Notes: generated by a model from the sequence alone, not told the origin. A DNA stretch of 64,000 bases from Deinococcus roseus (GCF_014646895.1 NZ_BMOD01000010.1:100376-164375); one strand, 5' to 3'. Numbered from the stretch's first letter, positions 1 through 9,486 are shown. Translations and numbers: made by a program.

Positions 1-115
1 AATCCCCTCTCCCATTTCTGGCCTCTTGCACGATTTTTGCTTCCGATAGCGGTTTCAAATCACCGCAATCACACAGCAAAATGAACCGATTCCAACAAAA
101 ATCACAAAAAGCATT

Positions 116-121
116 TACACT
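116..121 (+). promoter_or_regulatory. Leaderless-type -10 box of amylosucrase gene
   Basis: TACACT lies 6 nt before the ATG at 128 and no Shine-Dalgarno sequence is present. This fits transcription starting at or next to the start codon, a pattern seen at many genes of this window. Confidence 0.6.
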
Positions 122-127
122 GGAACC

Positions 128-2041
128 ATGTCTTTTCAAGCCGAAAGTGTGATCAAAAAAGCCCTGCGCAGCAAAGCAGAGCGCCAGATGTTTGAGGCGC
201 GTTACCAGCGGTATGCCCCGGACCTGCTGGCTTCCATCGAAAGCGTTTACGGTCATCAGGCCCTCCGGCTGATGCAAGAACTGCTTCCCCTGATGCTGGA
301 CTTCTACAAAGAGCGCTCCGAAGACCTGCGGCAACTGGACCTGGAACGCATGCTCAGACCCGACTGGTTTCAGGAAGAGAACATGCTGGCTTACGTCTGC
401 TACACTGAACGTTTTGCAGACGACCTGCAGGGCATTCACCAGAAGCTGGATTACCTGTCTGAACTCGGGGTGACTTACTTGCACCTGATGCCCCTGCTGC
501 AACCCCGACCTGCCCCCAACGATGGCGGTTATGCTGTGCAAGATTACCTTCAGGTCCGGGAAGATCTGGGCACCACCGAGGATATGGAGCAACTCGCCAC
601 CGCCCTGCGCAAACGCAAAATCAGCCTGTGCATGGACCTGGTGCTCAACCACGTGGCCCAGGAACACCAGTGGGCCGAAAAAGCCCGTCAGGGCAGCGAA
701 CGCCACAAAGAGTACTTCCACACTTACCTGGATCGCACCCTCCCTGACCAGTACGAAAGAACCCTGCAAGAGGTCTTCCCCGACTTTGCCCCGGGCAACT
801 TCACCTGGAACGAAACCCTGAACCGCTGGGTCTGGACCACCTTCAACAGCTGGCAGTGGGACCTGAACTGGAGCAACAGCGAGGTTTTCCTGGAGTTCGT
901 GAAGATCATCCTGTACTGGGCCAACAAAGGTGTGGACGTGTTCCGACTGGACGCCATTGCTTTCATCTGGAAACGCATGGGCACCGACTGCCAGAACCTG
1001 CCCGAAGTGCATGACATCACCCAGGCCCTCAGGGCTGTGGTGCGCATTGTGGCCCCGGCAGTGCTGTTCAAGGCAGAAGCCATTGTGGCCCCGGACAAAC
1101 TCATTCACTATCTGGGCAGAGGCCAGCATTATGGCAAAGTCTCAGATCTGGCCTACCACAACAGCCTGATGGTGCAGATCTGGTCCAGTCTGGCTTCCAG
1201 AAATGCCTTCCTGCTGCAAAAAGCCCTGCAGAACTTCCCGGAGAAACCCACCTCGGCAAGCTGGGCCACCTACATCCGCTGCCACGATGACATTGGCTGG
1301 GCCATTTCAGATGAGGACGCTGCCCAGGCTGGACTGCATGGCGAAAGCCACCGGCGTTTCCTCAGCGACTTCTATTCCGGAAACTTTTCGGGATCCCATG
1401 CCAGGGGTCTGGTCTTTCAGGAAAACAAGCGCACCGGAGACCGCCGCATCTCGGGCAGCCTGAGCAGCCTGAACGGACTGGAAATTGCCCTGGAGCAGGG
1501 GGACCTGCACCTTCAGCACCTCTCCATTGAACGCAGCCTGCTGGCTTATGCTCTGGTGCTGGGATACGGCGGCATCCCCCTGCTGTACATGGGCGATGAA
1601 CTGGCCCTCCCCAACGATTACAGCTTCACTGAAAATCCCGAGCACGCCATGGACAACCGCTGGGTACACCGTCCTCGCATGGACTGGAACCTCGCAGAGA
1701 AACGCCATGACCCTGGCACCTCTTACGGCCAGATGTTCCTGGGCCTGAAACACCTGATCGAAACCCGCAAGATGCTGCCCCAGTTGCATGCCGCACAGCC
1801 CGCTTGGGTGCTGAACAGCGAAATCCCTGCCGTGCTGGTGCTGGAACGCCCCCACCCCATGGGCCACATGATCCAGTTCTACAACTTCAGTGAGCACCAC
1901 ATGCAATACCCCATTCATGTCCTCTGGGAACGGGGATACACCCAGCCCCTGGACCACATCTCAGGAACACACCTGGATTTGCACCTCGGGTACATCCCTC
2001 TGGCCCCTTATTCAAGGCTGTGGGTGACGAACCAGGGGTAA
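128..2041 (+). CDS. ams: Amylosucrase (GH13 sucrose glucosyltransferase)
   Basis: Amylosucrase transfers glucose from sucrose to build alpha-1,4-glucan and releases fructose. The 637-residue length suits the GH13_4 family, which has a helical N-terminal domain before the barrel. Visible GH13 motifs are DLVLNHVA near residue 170, FRLDAIAFIWK with nucleophile D275, EAIV with acid/base E317, and CHDDIGW with D387. The FIWK and HDDIGW forms are typical of amylosucrase rather than ordinary amylases. Translation probably starts leaderless at the first ATG. The gene faces an alpha-glucosidase gene, with an intergenic repeat between them. Sucrose phosphorylase or sucrose hydrolase is the main alternative. 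It looks intact. Confidence 0.88.
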   Translation: MSFQAESVIKKALRSKAERQMFEARYQRYAPDLLASIESVYGHQALRLMQELLPLMLDFYKERSEDLRQLDLERMLRPDWFQEENMLAYVCYTERFADDLQGIHQKLDYLSELGVTYLHLMPLLQPRPAPNDGGYAVQDYLQVREDLGTTEDMEQLATALRKRKISLCMDLVLNHVAQEHQWAEKARQGSERHKEYFHTYLDRTLPDQYERTLQEVFPDFAPGNFTWNETLNRWVWTTFNSWQWDLNWSNSEVFLEFVKIILYWANKGVDVFRLDAIAFIWKRMGTDCQNLPEVHDITQALRAVVRIVAPAVLFKAEAIVAPDKLIHYLGRGQHYGKVSDLAYHNSLMVQIWSSLASRNAFLLQKALQNFPEKPTSASWATYIRCHDDIGWAISDEDAAQAGLHGESHRRFLSDFYSGNFSGSHARGLVFQENKRTGDRRISGSLSSLNGLEIALEQGDLHLQHLSIERSLLAYALVLGYGGIPLLYMGDELALPNDYSFTENPEHAMDNRWVHRPRMDWNLAEKRHDPGTSYGQMFLGLKHLIETRKMLPQLHAAQPAWVLNSEIPAVLVLERPHPMGHMIQFYNFSEHHMQYPIHVLWERGYTQPLDHISGTHLDLHLGYIPLAPYSRLWVTNQG

Positions 2042-2124
2042 ATCCCCTGCCTTTCGCTGGCGCTCAAGGCTGTCCCCCTTAACGAAGGGGTACAGTGCAA
2101 GCGAAGCGAGCACAGGGGGAGCTG
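2041..2124. repeat. Intergenic palindromic repeat, family 1, copy A
   Basis: Starts at the amylosucrase stop codon. It reads ATCCCCTGC, a CTTTCGCTGGCGCT segment, then GTCCCCCTT/AACGAAGGGG and a closing ACAGGGGGA. The same modules recur at 19343-19612 and 31433-31581. Lying between convergent genes, it could fold as a bidirectional terminator. Confidence 0.75.
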
Positions 2125-2151
2125 ACCCGCAGTGCTCGCAAACAAAAATCC

Positions 2152-3747
2152 TTAAACCTTCAGAACCATCCCCTCACAGGGACCCAGGATCAGGGTTTCC
2201 AGCAACAGCCTCTCCCCCGATTCGCCACGGGTGCTGTAGAGCACCTGGCCCACCATGTTCACTTCGGAGAGGTCCACGCTCTGGCCTTCTTCAGAGAAGT
2301 TGAGCACGATGAGCAACGTCTGGTCATCGGTGTAACGCTTGAAAGCGAACACGTCCTGATGACCGGACTCCACGCTTTCGTACTTGCCGCCATAAAGGGC
2401 AGGGGTGCTCTGGCGCAGCCTGACCAGGCCTTTGAAGTAATTCAGGAAGCTGTTTGGGTCCTGCTCCTGCTTTGCCACATTGACTTCCTGATAATTGAGG
2501 GCCAGGGGCAACCAGGGTTCCACATCGCTGAAGCCTGCATGTTCGCTGTCGTCCCATTGCATGGGGGTGCGCTCGGGGTCACGGCTCGCCCCTTTGACTC
2601 CGGGTTGCTGCAGACCAGCAGGGTCCTGCATTTTCTCGAAGGGGATTTCGACATCTTCCATGCCGATTTCGTCTCCGTAATAGCAGGTGGGGGTGCCGCG
2701 CAGGGTGAGCAGCAGCATCTGGGCCATGCGGGCGTACTGGGGGCCACGGCGGGTGGCGATGCGGCTCTGGTCGTGGTTGCCCAGCACCCAGTTGGGCCAG
2801 CCTGCACCGACTTTCTGGTCGTACTCGTCCACCAGATCCCGGATGGCTTCTGCATCCCAGGTGCTGAGGATCAGGCTGAAGTTGAAAGGCAGGTGCACTG
2901 CGTCGTTGTTTTCGCCGTAGTAAGCCACCAGGTTGTCAAAGGGGAGGTAAATTTCTCCGACCATCATGCGTTCGTCGAATTCGTCCAGCACTTTACGCAT
3001 GTCTTTGACGTAGGTGTGGGTTTCGGGCTGGTCCTGGGTGTACACGTGGATCAAACGCCAGTGGTTGAGCTGACCTTCCTGCCAGAGGGGATTTTCAGGC
3101 TCGTCTTCAAAGTCCTGGTGTTTGCCCAGCAACCAGATCACATCCACCCGGAAGCCGTCCACACCGCGCTTCAGCCAGAAGCGCATGCTTTCGTGCATGG
3201 CCTCTCTGACCTCCGGGTTTTGCCAGTTGAGTTCAGGCTGGCTGCTCAGGAACTGGTGCAGGTAGTACTGGCCGGAGGCCTCGTCCAGGGTCCAGGCGCT
3301 GGGGCCAAAGAAGCTGGTCCAGTTGTTGGGAGCGCTGCCATCTGGTTTTGCATCCTTCCAGATGTACCAGTCCCGTTTGGGGCTGTCTTTGCTGCTGCGG
3401 GCCTCCAGAAACCAGGGGTGCTGGTCGCTGGTGTGGTTGGGCACCAGGTCCAGCATGATTTTCATTCCTCTGGCATGGGCTTTTTCTGTCAGTTCGTCAA
3501 AGTCTGAGAGGCTGCCGAACATCGGGTGGATGTCGCAGTAATCTGCCACGTCATAACCGAAATCTGCCATGGGGCTGGGAAAAATGGGAGACAGCCAGAT
3601 GGCCTGGATGCCCAGGCTTTGCAGGTAATCGAGTTTTTCAATGACACCCTGCAAATCTCCAATGCCATCGCTGTTGGAGTCTTTGAAGGAGCGGGGGTAG
3701 ATCTGGTAGATGATGCCGGATTGCCACCACAACAGGTTCTCTTGCAT
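2152..3747 (-). CDS. Alpha-glucosidase (GH13, oligo-1,6/alpha-1,4 type)
   Basis: A 531-residue GH13 hydrolase likely to release glucose from short alpha-glucans, maltose or related oligosaccharides in the cytoplasm; there is no signal peptide. It opens with WWQSGIIYQIYPRSFKDSNSDGIGD, split here as the family's YQIYPRSF and DGIGDL signatures. Catalytic motifs are GFRVD (nucleophile D202), GEIYLP (acid/base E265) and NHDQSR (H325, D326). DLVPNHTS is the conserved region I. A likely leaderless promoter sits 6 nt upstream. It is convergent with amylosucrase, so the pair could make and reuse sucrose-derived glucan. Exact substrate (maltose, isomaltose, trehalose or sucrose) cannot be read from sequence. 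Confidence 0.85.
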   Translation of the reverse strand: MQENLLWWQSGIIYQIYPRSFKDSNSDGIGDLQGVIEKLDYLQSLGIQAIWLSPIFPSPMADFGYDVADYCDIHPMFGSLSDFDELTEKAHARGMKIMLDLVPNHTSDQHPWFLEARSSKDSPKRDWYIWKDAKPDGSAPNNWTSFFGPSAWTLDEASGQYYLHQFLSSQPELNWQNPEVREAMHESMRFWLKRGVDGFRVDVIWLLGKHQDFEDEPENPLWQEGQLNHWRLIHVYTQDQPETHTYVKDMRKVLDEFDERMMVGEIYLPFDNLVAYYGENNDAVHLPFNFSLILSTWDAEAIRDLVDEYDQKVGAGWPNWVLGNHDQSRIATRRGPQYARMAQMLLLTLRGTPTCYYGDEIGMEDVEIPFEKMQDPAGLQQPGVKGASRDPERTPMQWDDSEHAGFSDVEPWLPLALNYQEVNVAKQEQDPNSFLNYFKGLVRLRQSTPALYGGKYESVESGHQDVFAFKRYTDDQTLLIVLNFSEEGQSVDLSEVNMVGQVLYSTRGESGERLLLETLILGPCEGMVLKV

Positions 3748-3753
3748 GCCCCT

Positions 3754-3759
3754 ATCCTA
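3754..3759 (-). promoter_or_regulatory. Leaderless-type -10 box of alpha-glucosidase gene
   Basis: On the minus strand TAGGAT ends 6 nt before the ATG at 3747. Confidence 0.5.
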
Positions 3760-3798
3760 CCCGAAGCACCCCCTGGCTGTGGGAGGTCTGTGGCGCAA

Positions 3799-4938
3799 TC
3801 ACTCCTGCCAGTTGCTGCCCAGTTTGATGGTCACATCAAAGCCCTGCAACCCTGACCCTGAATCCTGAATGCTGAGGTTTCCTGCATCTGAGGCCAGTTT
3901 CTCAGCCGCAGGACGGCCCACAGCAGAGATCACCACACTTTCGGCAGGATTGCCGTACCGAAGGTCACTGACCTGCACATTGCGGTAACCCAGAGCGTCC
4001 AGCTTCTGTTTCAGGCGTCTGGCCGCTCCTGCAGGCGCACCCACATTCAGGATGGTGACACTGGCTTCCAGCGGGTTGATGGGACCTCTGGCACTGAAGA
4101 TCTTGCGGATGCCTGGTTCATCAGGCGCCCAGAAGCTTGCACCATAATTGGCAAAACGTCCGGGCAGCATGGTCATTTCAAACTGTGGCTGGCCCAGCAG
4201 CGCACCCAGCCACAGGGCCGCATCCTCACGGGACAGGTCAATGCGCATGTTCTGGTAGCCTGCAGCCAGCACCTGAGGAAGTTTATAAAGGCCCACTGGT
4301 GATTTCACCGTGGCCATGAAAGCCTGCAGAAATTGCTGCTGGCGGGCCACCCGGCCAATGTCTCCCAGGCGGTCATGCCTGAAGCGGATGAAACCCTCGG
4401 CTTTTTCTCCGTCCAGCAGTTGCAAACCGGGTTTGAGGTCGATGTTGAGCTGGGCAGCCGTGTCCTGGTACTGCATTTCGTTTTCCACATTCACCATCAC
4501 GCCGCCCAGGGCATTGGTGACATCTTTGACCCCACCCAGGCTGATCAGGATCACCCCATCAATGGGCGTGTGGATCAATTCAGAGATCACCTGTTTCATC
4601 AGGGAGGTGCCGCCCCGCACGTTGGCACTGTTGACTTTTGATCCTCCCCATCCAGGAACCTGCACCAGGGTGTCGCGGGGAATGCTGACCGCCCTGAGCA
4701 TCTTCTCTTCAGGCATGAAGTACAGCACCAGGATGGTGTCCGTAAGACCTTCAAACTTCTCAGGACCCTTCTGGTGGTAGCCCACATATTCCGGGGCCAC
4801 CCCCGCCACAATCAGGGCCTGGGGCGTCTGGGGTTTTTGAGGAACGGCAAGGTATCTGGACAGTGCAGGGGCAAGAGGGGCCAGGTAGGCCACAAAGCCC
4901 GCCAGAGCAAGGGAAAGGAAAACCATCACAAAACGCAT
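3799..4938 (-). CDS. LytR-CpsA-Psr (LCP) family protein
   Basis: LCP proteins transfer lipid-linked glycopolymers to peptidoglycan or related acceptors at the outer face of the membrane. Residues 1-30 form one membrane anchor. The LCP domain follows: TILVLYFMPEEK, the conserved AVSIPRDTLV, the Arg/Asp-rich GFIRFRHD and GDIGRVARQQQFL motifs that bind the pyrophosphate lipid. Residues from about 290 resemble the C-terminal LytR_C domain (VTILNVGAPAGAARRLKQKL). 379 aa is usual. A TATAGT box stands 8 nt before the ATG. The downstream alpha-glucosidase gene is on the same strand but has its own promoter. The actual polymer transferred is unknown. Confidence 0.85.
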   Translation of the reverse strand: MRFVMVFLSLALAGFVAYLAPLAPALSRYLAVPQKPQTPQALIVAGVAPEYVGYHQKGPEKFEGLTDTILVLYFMPEEKMLRAVSIPRDTLVQVPGWGGSKVNSANVRGGTSLMKQVISELIHTPIDGVILISLGGVKDVTNALGGVMVNVENEMQYQDTAAQLNIDLKPGLQLLDGEKAEGFIRFRHDRLGDIGRVARQQQFLQAFMATVKSPVGLYKLPQVLAAGYQNMRIDLSREDAALWLGALLGQPQFEMTMLPGRFANYGASFWAPDEPGIRKIFSARGPINPLEASVTILNVGAPAGAARRLKQKLDALGYRNVQVSDLRYGNPAESVVISAVGRPAAEKLASDAGNLSIQDSGSGLQGFDVTIKLGSNWQE

Positions 4939-4946
4939 GCACCCCC

Positions 4947-4952
4947 ACTATA
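4947..4952 (-). promoter_or_regulatory. -10 box of LCP gene
   Basis: TATAGT on the minus strand, 8 nt before the ATG at 4938. The interval is G-rich, so it could also act as a weak ribosome site. Confidence 0.45.
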
Positions 4953-5006
4953 GCCAAAAAAGCATTCCCGGGCATGAAAGCCCGGGAATGGCGCAAAACC
5001 TGATGT

Positions 5007-6656
5007 TCAGAAGCAAGGAGGATTGTTTTCGGGGCTGCCCACGGTCAGGTCCCGTTCGGTGTCGCCAGACAGGTTGGCACTGGAGGTGCACTTGTACAGC
5101 AGGTTCACAGGAGGAGTGGCGGTGGTGCCGTTTTCAGCCACTTCAGCGGTGATGGTGTAATTGCCAGCTGGGAAGTTGCCCATGTCATAAGGCAGTCTGC
5201 GGGTTCCGGTGGTGAAAGTCTGCCAGCCGGTGTCTTTGACCACGGTGCCACCCTGCTTGACATACACCCGTCCGGTGTATTTGATGCCATCTGCAGCCAG
5301 GGCCTTGTCAATTCTGAGGAATTTGGCATTGCTGATGGTGGGGTCGGTGACGGTGTCCCCACTGTTTCTGAGCAGGTTGCGGATTTCGGTGGGGGTCAGG
5401 TTGGGGTTGCGGCTGTACAGCAGGCCTGCTGCAGCAGATACCATCGGGGTGGCAAAGCTGGTGCCTGTTTCCTTGTGATAGGTCTGGTAGACCGTACCGG
5501 TATCACCTGCCACCTCAATGGTCAGCACTTCTTCACCGGGAGCCACCAAGTCCAGTTCAGGACCATAATGCGAAAAGAAGGACTTCTTGTTCTTGGTGTT
5601 GTCTGTGGAGCCCACAGCAATGGCATACTCACTGGAAGCAGGATATGCCACATAAGGGAGCCCTGCTGGCACAGTGTTGCCTGCTGCAGCCACAATGGTG
5701 ATCTTCTTGTTCTGGTTCGCGTTCTTCAGGGCATTGTCCACAGCCACATCTTTGCCATCCACACCAGCATTCAGGCAGTTGCCTTCCGTGTCGTTGAGGC
5801 AGAGGCTCATGTTGATGACCTTCACATCGTGCTTGATGGCAGTGTTGACGGCATTGACAATGGCATCTGTGGTGGTGACGTCATTGTTCACATCGTTGGT
5901 GAACACCTTGATGGGCACCACAGTCAGCTTGTTGTATCCAATACCGGCAATGCCTTCATTGTTGTCGGTGACTGCAGCCATGATGCCTGCAATAGATGCT
6001 CCGTGGGATTTTTCACCAGCAAACGCAGGCTCAAACGTGGGGTCTGCATCCCGGTCTGCCGTATCGAGACAGTTGACCCCGGTGGTGGTGTTGCATCCCA
6101 GGTTGCTCACATCGTAACGGATCAGGGGCATGTCTTTATGGCGGTTGTAACCATCATCCACCACGGCCACCTTTACCGAGGTGGTGAACTGGGCAAGTTT
6201 GTCCCAGGCAGCGTAAGCACCAATCAGGCCCAGGTAGGTCTGTCCATTGCTGTCCCCAGGCTGGGCCAGAGGGTCATTGGGGGTGCGGAGTTTTTTGTAA
6301 ACGTAATTGGGTTGTGCATAAACCACCCCTGCCAGGGAACGGGCTTCTTGCAGAGAGCCTGCTTTCACAATGGCCCACAGGCTTTCAGGTGCTCCCAGCC
6401 TGCGCACCGAAACCCCCTGTTTGGAGAGGCTCTGGGTGTCTGCGCTGCTGAGTTGCACAATGAATTCGCCAGGAACCGTCTGGGCTCTGGAGGCAGAGGC
6501 CTGTTTCTCAATTCCAGAAAGTTTCAGGGACTGCACACTGTCTGGGAGGATCACTTCGCCGTGAAGATGCACGGGTTGGCCAATTTGCACCTTGACCAGA
6601 CCACAAGAAGTCAATGCGACAGTCACCAGAGTAAGGCTGAGAATCTTTGTTTTCAT
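5007..6656 (-). CDS. Secreted S8 subtilisin-like serine protease, probable lipoprotein
   Basis: An extracytoplasmic subtilase of 549 aa. I start it at the ATG at 6656 because the following residues form a lipoprotein signal (MKTKILSL...LTSC, Cys18); an upstream in-frame start exists at 6701. Residues about 60-115 look like an inhibitor-I9 type propeptide (GEFIVQLS...). The catalytic triad is visible: D167 in VAVVDDG, H218 in SHGASIAG and S400 in GTSFATPM. The oxyanion Asn is probably in AAAGN. Residues 440-549 form a small beta-rich tail ending in a Cys-rich segment. No substrate can be inferred; a scavenging or envelope role is likely. Confidence 0.88.
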   Translation of the reverse strand: MKTKILSLTLVTVALTSCGLVKVQIGQPVHLHGEVILPDSVQSLKLSGIEKQASASRAQTVPGEFIVQLSSADTQSLSKQGVSVRRLGAPESLWAIVKAGSLQEARSLAGVVYAQPNYVYKKLRTPNDPLAQPGDSNGQTYLGLIGAYAAWDKLAQFTTSVKVAVVDDGYNRHKDMPLIRYDVSNLGCNTTTGVNCLDTADRDADPTFEPAFAGEKSHGASIAGIMAAVTDNNEGIAGIGYNKLTVVPIKVFTNDVNNDVTTTDAIVNAVNTAIKHDVKVINMSLCLNDTEGNCLNAGVDGKDVAVDNALKNANQNKKITIVAAAGNTVPAGLPYVAYPASSEYAIAVGSTDNTKNKKSFFSHYGPELDLVAPGEEVLTIEVAGDTGTVYQTYHKETGTSFATPMVSAAAGLLYSRNPNLTPTEIRNLLRNSGDTVTDPTISNAKFLRIDKALAADGIKYTGRVYVKQGGTVVKDTGWQTFTTGTRRLPYDMGNFPAGNYTITAEVAENGTTATPPVNLLYKCTSSANLSGDTERDLTVGSPENNPPCF

Positions 6657-6745
6657 GGTTCTTATTCTGAGAGTGCAAATTCCATCTGGCGTGAAATTCA
6701 AATTAAGGAACCTTGGGACCTTGCTGACCTTTCATGATCCCATGC

Positions 6746-6751
6746 TAAGGT
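6746..6751 (+). promoter_or_regulatory. Leaderless-type -10 box of DUF2227 gene
   Basis: TAAGGT ends 6 nt before the GTG at 6758; this spacing is the main reason for accepting a GTG start. Confidence 0.5.
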
Positions 6752-6757
6752 TGTGGC

Positions 6758-7279
6758 GTGCCCAGCGGTAAAGTCCACAACCTCATCAACACCGGCGCTT
6801 TTCTGCTGATTGCAGGAGGCACCGCTTACGCCAAACAGCAAGGCCACATTGACCCTTCCATTCCTGAAATTCTGGCTTTCACAGGCACTTTTTTTGTGGG
6901 CACTTTCATGATGAGCCCGGACCTCGATCTGGCTGAGCAAAATGTGAGCAGCAAAAAGGCCTGGGGACCTCTGGGCTTCATCTGGGTGCCTTATGGCAAG
7001 ATGTTCTCCCATCGGGGCCTGAGCCACACCTGGATTGTGGGACCATTGACCCGACTGGGGTACCTGACCATCATTCTGGCTGCACTGTATTACATTGTCA
7101 CTGCACTGCTGCCCGACCTGAAAACCCGCCTGACCTTTGAAAATGTGCCCCGCACGCTGGAATTCTGGCAGCCCTACATCCTGGGGTATTACATCAGCCA
7201 GTGGCTGCACCTGCTGGCAGATGGAGTCAGCCCGGATTTGCGGGCCATAAGTCGTACCTTCAAAAAGAAAAAACGGTAA
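6758..7279 (+). CDS. DUF2227 family membrane protein, putative metal-binding
   Basis: A 173-residue protein with four or so hydrophobic segments (about 10-28, 42-58, 90-120, 140-160). Conserved polar residues lie where the DUF2227 family has them: GKVHN near the N-terminus, SPDLDL, and SHRGLSHT with its His pair. The family is annotated as metal-binding on the basis of such His/Asp residues; no biochemical role is established. The start is GTG. The next gene, a glycosyltransferase, follows after about 75 nt on the same strand and may be co-transcribed, though it has its own ribosome site. Confidence 0.7.
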   Translation: MPSGKVHNLINTGAFLLIAGGTAYAKQQGHIDPSIPEILAFTGTFFVGTFMMSPDLDLAEQNVSSKKAWGPLGFIWVPYGKMFSHRGLSHTWIVGPLTRLGYLTIILAALYYIVTALLPDLKTRLTFENVPRTLEFWQPYILGYYISQWLHLLADGVSPDLRAISRTFKKKKR

Positions 7280-7354
7280 GCTTGTGGAAACGTGTTTGCA
7301 TATATACAGTTTCCCTCCGTGCAAGCACCTTCAATTCCGCAGGTTCTGGGAGGC

Positions 7355-8620
7355 ATGATGACCCGCTACCTCAAAAACAAACTCAGCGTTGGACTTTTTA
7401 CCGATACCTATACGCCTTCCATCAATGGGGTGGTTTCCTCTGTGCGCGGTCTGGCTGAAACCCTGCGTGAACAGGGGCACCAGGTCACCATTGTGGCCCC
7501 CAAACACCCCGAACAGCAGGACGAACTGGATGTGATTCGCATCCGTTCCACCACCTACCGGCCCATTCCCGAGCACCGCATGGCTCTACTGCCTTCACCT
7601 CGCAAACTGCGCCTGATGCAGTCCCGGCGTTTCGATGTGATCCACACCCATGGCAATGGACCTCTGCCCGTGCTGGGTCTGGCGCTGGCCCGCACCTGGG
7701 AAACGGCCCTCTTGCACACCTACCACACCCGCATGCAGGATTACCTGCACTATTACCCGTGGTACCCAGTGCTGAACCGTCTGGCAGGCCCGGACCACTG
7801 GTACATGAACGAACTGCGTTCCAGAACCCTGAAAAAGCGCATCGATGCCAGCACCGCCCTGATTGCCGAGCGTTTCGATGTGTGGTTTGCCAACCGCTGC
7901 CACTACCTGATCACCCCCACCTCGGTGATCAAGAACGAGCTGCTGGAAGCCGGGGTGAAAGCCCCCATTGCCGTGGTGCCCAACGGCATTCCCATTTCCC
8001 GCCTGCGGGTGCCTCGCACCGATCCTCTGCCCCACTTGCCCAGAGGAGAGCGCCTGCTCACCATCAGCAGGCTGGGGAAAGAAAAAAGTGTGGATTTCCT
8101 GCTGCAGCATCTGGCTCCACTGCTCAGAGAACGTCCCAATGGCCGCCTGATCCTTGTGGGGGACGGTCCAGAAAGACAGAACCTGGAAGCCCAGGCCGAG
8201 CAACTGGGCATCCGGTCCCAGCTGGTCTTCACCGGATACGTCAAACCTGAACAGGTTGCAGATTACTACCAGCATGCTGATGTGTTTGTCTTTGCCTCGG
8301 TGACAGAAACCCAGGGCATGGTGGCCCTGGAAGCCCAGGCCTGCGGCCTCCCGGTGGTGGCCCGTGCAGGTGGAGGCGTCACCACCACCATTGAACATGG
8401 CAAGACCGGTTATCTGGTGGACCCGGAGCACCCCGAAGAATTCCGCTTGCGGGTGGAAGATGTGCTGCAGGCTGGGAAACCCACTTTTGCAGACGAACTG
8501 ACCCGCTGGGTGGACGCAGAAGGCTCACTGGAAACCATGGCCAAACGCATCCTGATGTGTTACGAGCTGGCCCTGACCCGCAAGTACGACCCGCCCAGGA
8601 TTTCCCTGGACCTCAAATAA
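7355..8620 (+). CDS. Glycosyltransferase family 4, probable diacylglycerol or lipid glycosyltransferase
   Basis: A retaining GT-B enzyme of about 420 aa. The N-terminal Rossmann domain carries LFTDTYTPSINGVVSSVRGL, whose parts YTPSINGV and VIHTHGNGP are typical of glucosyl- or mannosyltransferases acting on diacylglycerol. The C-terminal donor domain has LLTISRLGKEK and the EX7E motif E-TQGMVAL-E followed by AQACGLPVVA. The ribosome site GGGAGG at 7348-7353 favours the ATG at 7355 or the adjacent ATG at 7358 over the longer ORF from 7292. A role in polar glycolipid synthesis is an inference from family resemblance; sugar and acceptor are not determined. Confidence 0.8.
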   Translation: MMTRYLKNKLSVGLFTDTYTPSINGVVSSVRGLAETLREQGHQVTIVAPKHPEQQDELDVIRIRSTTYRPIPEHRMALLPSPRKLRLMQSRRFDVIHTHGNGPLPVLGLALARTWETALLHTYHTRMQDYLHYYPWYPVLNRLAGPDHWYMNELRSRTLKKRIDASTALIAERFDVWFANRCHYLITPTSVIKNELLEAGVKAPIAVVPNGIPISRLRVPRTDPLPHLPRGERLLTISRLGKEKSVDFLLQHLAPLLRERPNGRLILVGDGPERQNLEAQAEQLGIRSQLVFTGYVKPEQVADYYQHADVFVFASVTETQGMVALEAQACGLPVVARAGGGVTTTIEHGKTGYLVDPEHPEEFRLRVEDVLQAGKPTFADELTRWVDAEGSLETMAKRILMCYELALTRKYDPPRISLDLK

Positions 8621-8644
8621 ATCCTGCATGTGACAGCAAAAACT

Positions 8645-8673
8645 GGACCCTTTAAAAGGGTCCAGTTCTGTTT
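8645..8673. terminator. Bidirectional intrinsic terminator
   Basis: AACTGGACCCTTT and AAAGGGTCCAGTT form a near-continuous palindrome followed by CTGTTTT. It separates the convergent glycosyltransferase and DoxX genes. Confidence 0.85.
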
Positions 8674-8685
8674 TGAGCTCTAAAA

Positions 8686-9291
8686 CTATGCGGCTGGTGG
8701 GATGGGGGTCTGGGGAAGTCTGGCATCGTGTCTGAAGAGTGTTCCGGGGGCACCGGGGACGCCCAGGTAAGGCAGCACCACACGGTCCAGCCCGTACTGT
8801 CCAGCAACCCTCCACCCCAGCACCACTGCAAACGCAGCAATCAGCATGATCGGGTTCGTTGAGAGGGTTCCCGCAAACAGGAAGTTCGCATTCATCAACC
8901 CACCAAAGAACGCTGCAATCCCTGTGAAGATCCCCAGGATCAGGGCAACCCCGATCAAAACTTCTCCAAACGCCACCATGTAGCTCAGCAACTCTGCATT
9001 CGGCAAAGCCACGTTCTGGATGAAGCTTGCATACCACCCAGACACATCCGGGTGTTCCCCAGCCGTCTTGCCCAGTGCGCCTTTCAGGAAGCCTTCGATG
9101 GCCACTCCGGCTTTCTCTCCCACCCACACCCCTGCGGGGTTGGTGATTTTCCCCCATCCGGCATGCAGCCATTGCCAGCCCAGCCAGATTCTGAGCACGG
9201 TCCACAGGGGGGCCAGTCGGGTGTCTGCCAAGAGGATGCGGGTGAGGTTGGGTTCTGCGATCTGGGTACGGAGGTCTTGGGTGGTGGTCAT
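8686..9291 (-). CDS. DoxX family membrane protein
   Basis: A 201-residue membrane protein with the DoxX/DoxD layout: a first helix ending RIWLGWQWLHAGWGKI, the conserved family signature, then helices around residues 90-110, 115-135 and 145-165. Some family members are the small subunit of thiosulfate:quinone oxidoreductase, while others take part in redox and detoxification complexes, so no reaction is assigned. I take the ATG at 9291, 6 nt after AAGGTG; a GTG at 9300 would add three residues. It is a single gene between a terminator and a 190-nt spacer that contains an unusual run of AAAACAAC units. Confidence 0.75.
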   Translation of the reverse strand: MTTTQDLRTQIAEPNLTRILLADTRLAPLWTVLRIWLGWQWLHAGWGKITNPAGVWVGEKAGVAIEGFLKGALGKTAGEHPDVSGWYASFIQNVALPNAELLSYMVAFGEVLIGVALILGIFTGIAAFFGGLMNANFLFAGTLSTNPIMLIAAFAVVLGWRVAGQYGLDRVVLPYLGVPGAPGTLFRHDARLPQTPIPPAA

Positions 9292-9418
9292 GTCGTACAC
9301 CTTCTTTCTCTTGGTTTCATGTTAAACCTTGACCTTGTGAAAAATGTCCCGAGTCAAGGGGGGACTGCAAAGATGAAAGAAGATGAGAAGGAATCGCTGG
9401 AAATCCATCAAAATTCAA

Positions 9419-9452
9419 GCAAAACAACAAAAACAACAAAAACAACAAAAAG
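9419..9452 (+). repeat. Short AAAACAACA tandem repeat
   Basis: About four copies of an AAAACAACA-like unit lie between the hisD stop region and the DoxX start. It is simple-sequence DNA and no function is evident. Confidence 0.7.
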
Positions 9453-9486
9453 GCCAGCAGTGGCTGGCCCTGACAATGCACTGACT

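Noticed and set aside
2095..3507. Long plus-strand frame opposite the alpha-glucosidase gene
   Set aside because: Overlaps a clear GH13 gene and a repeat; sequence is His/Val/Gly-rich shadow without motifs.
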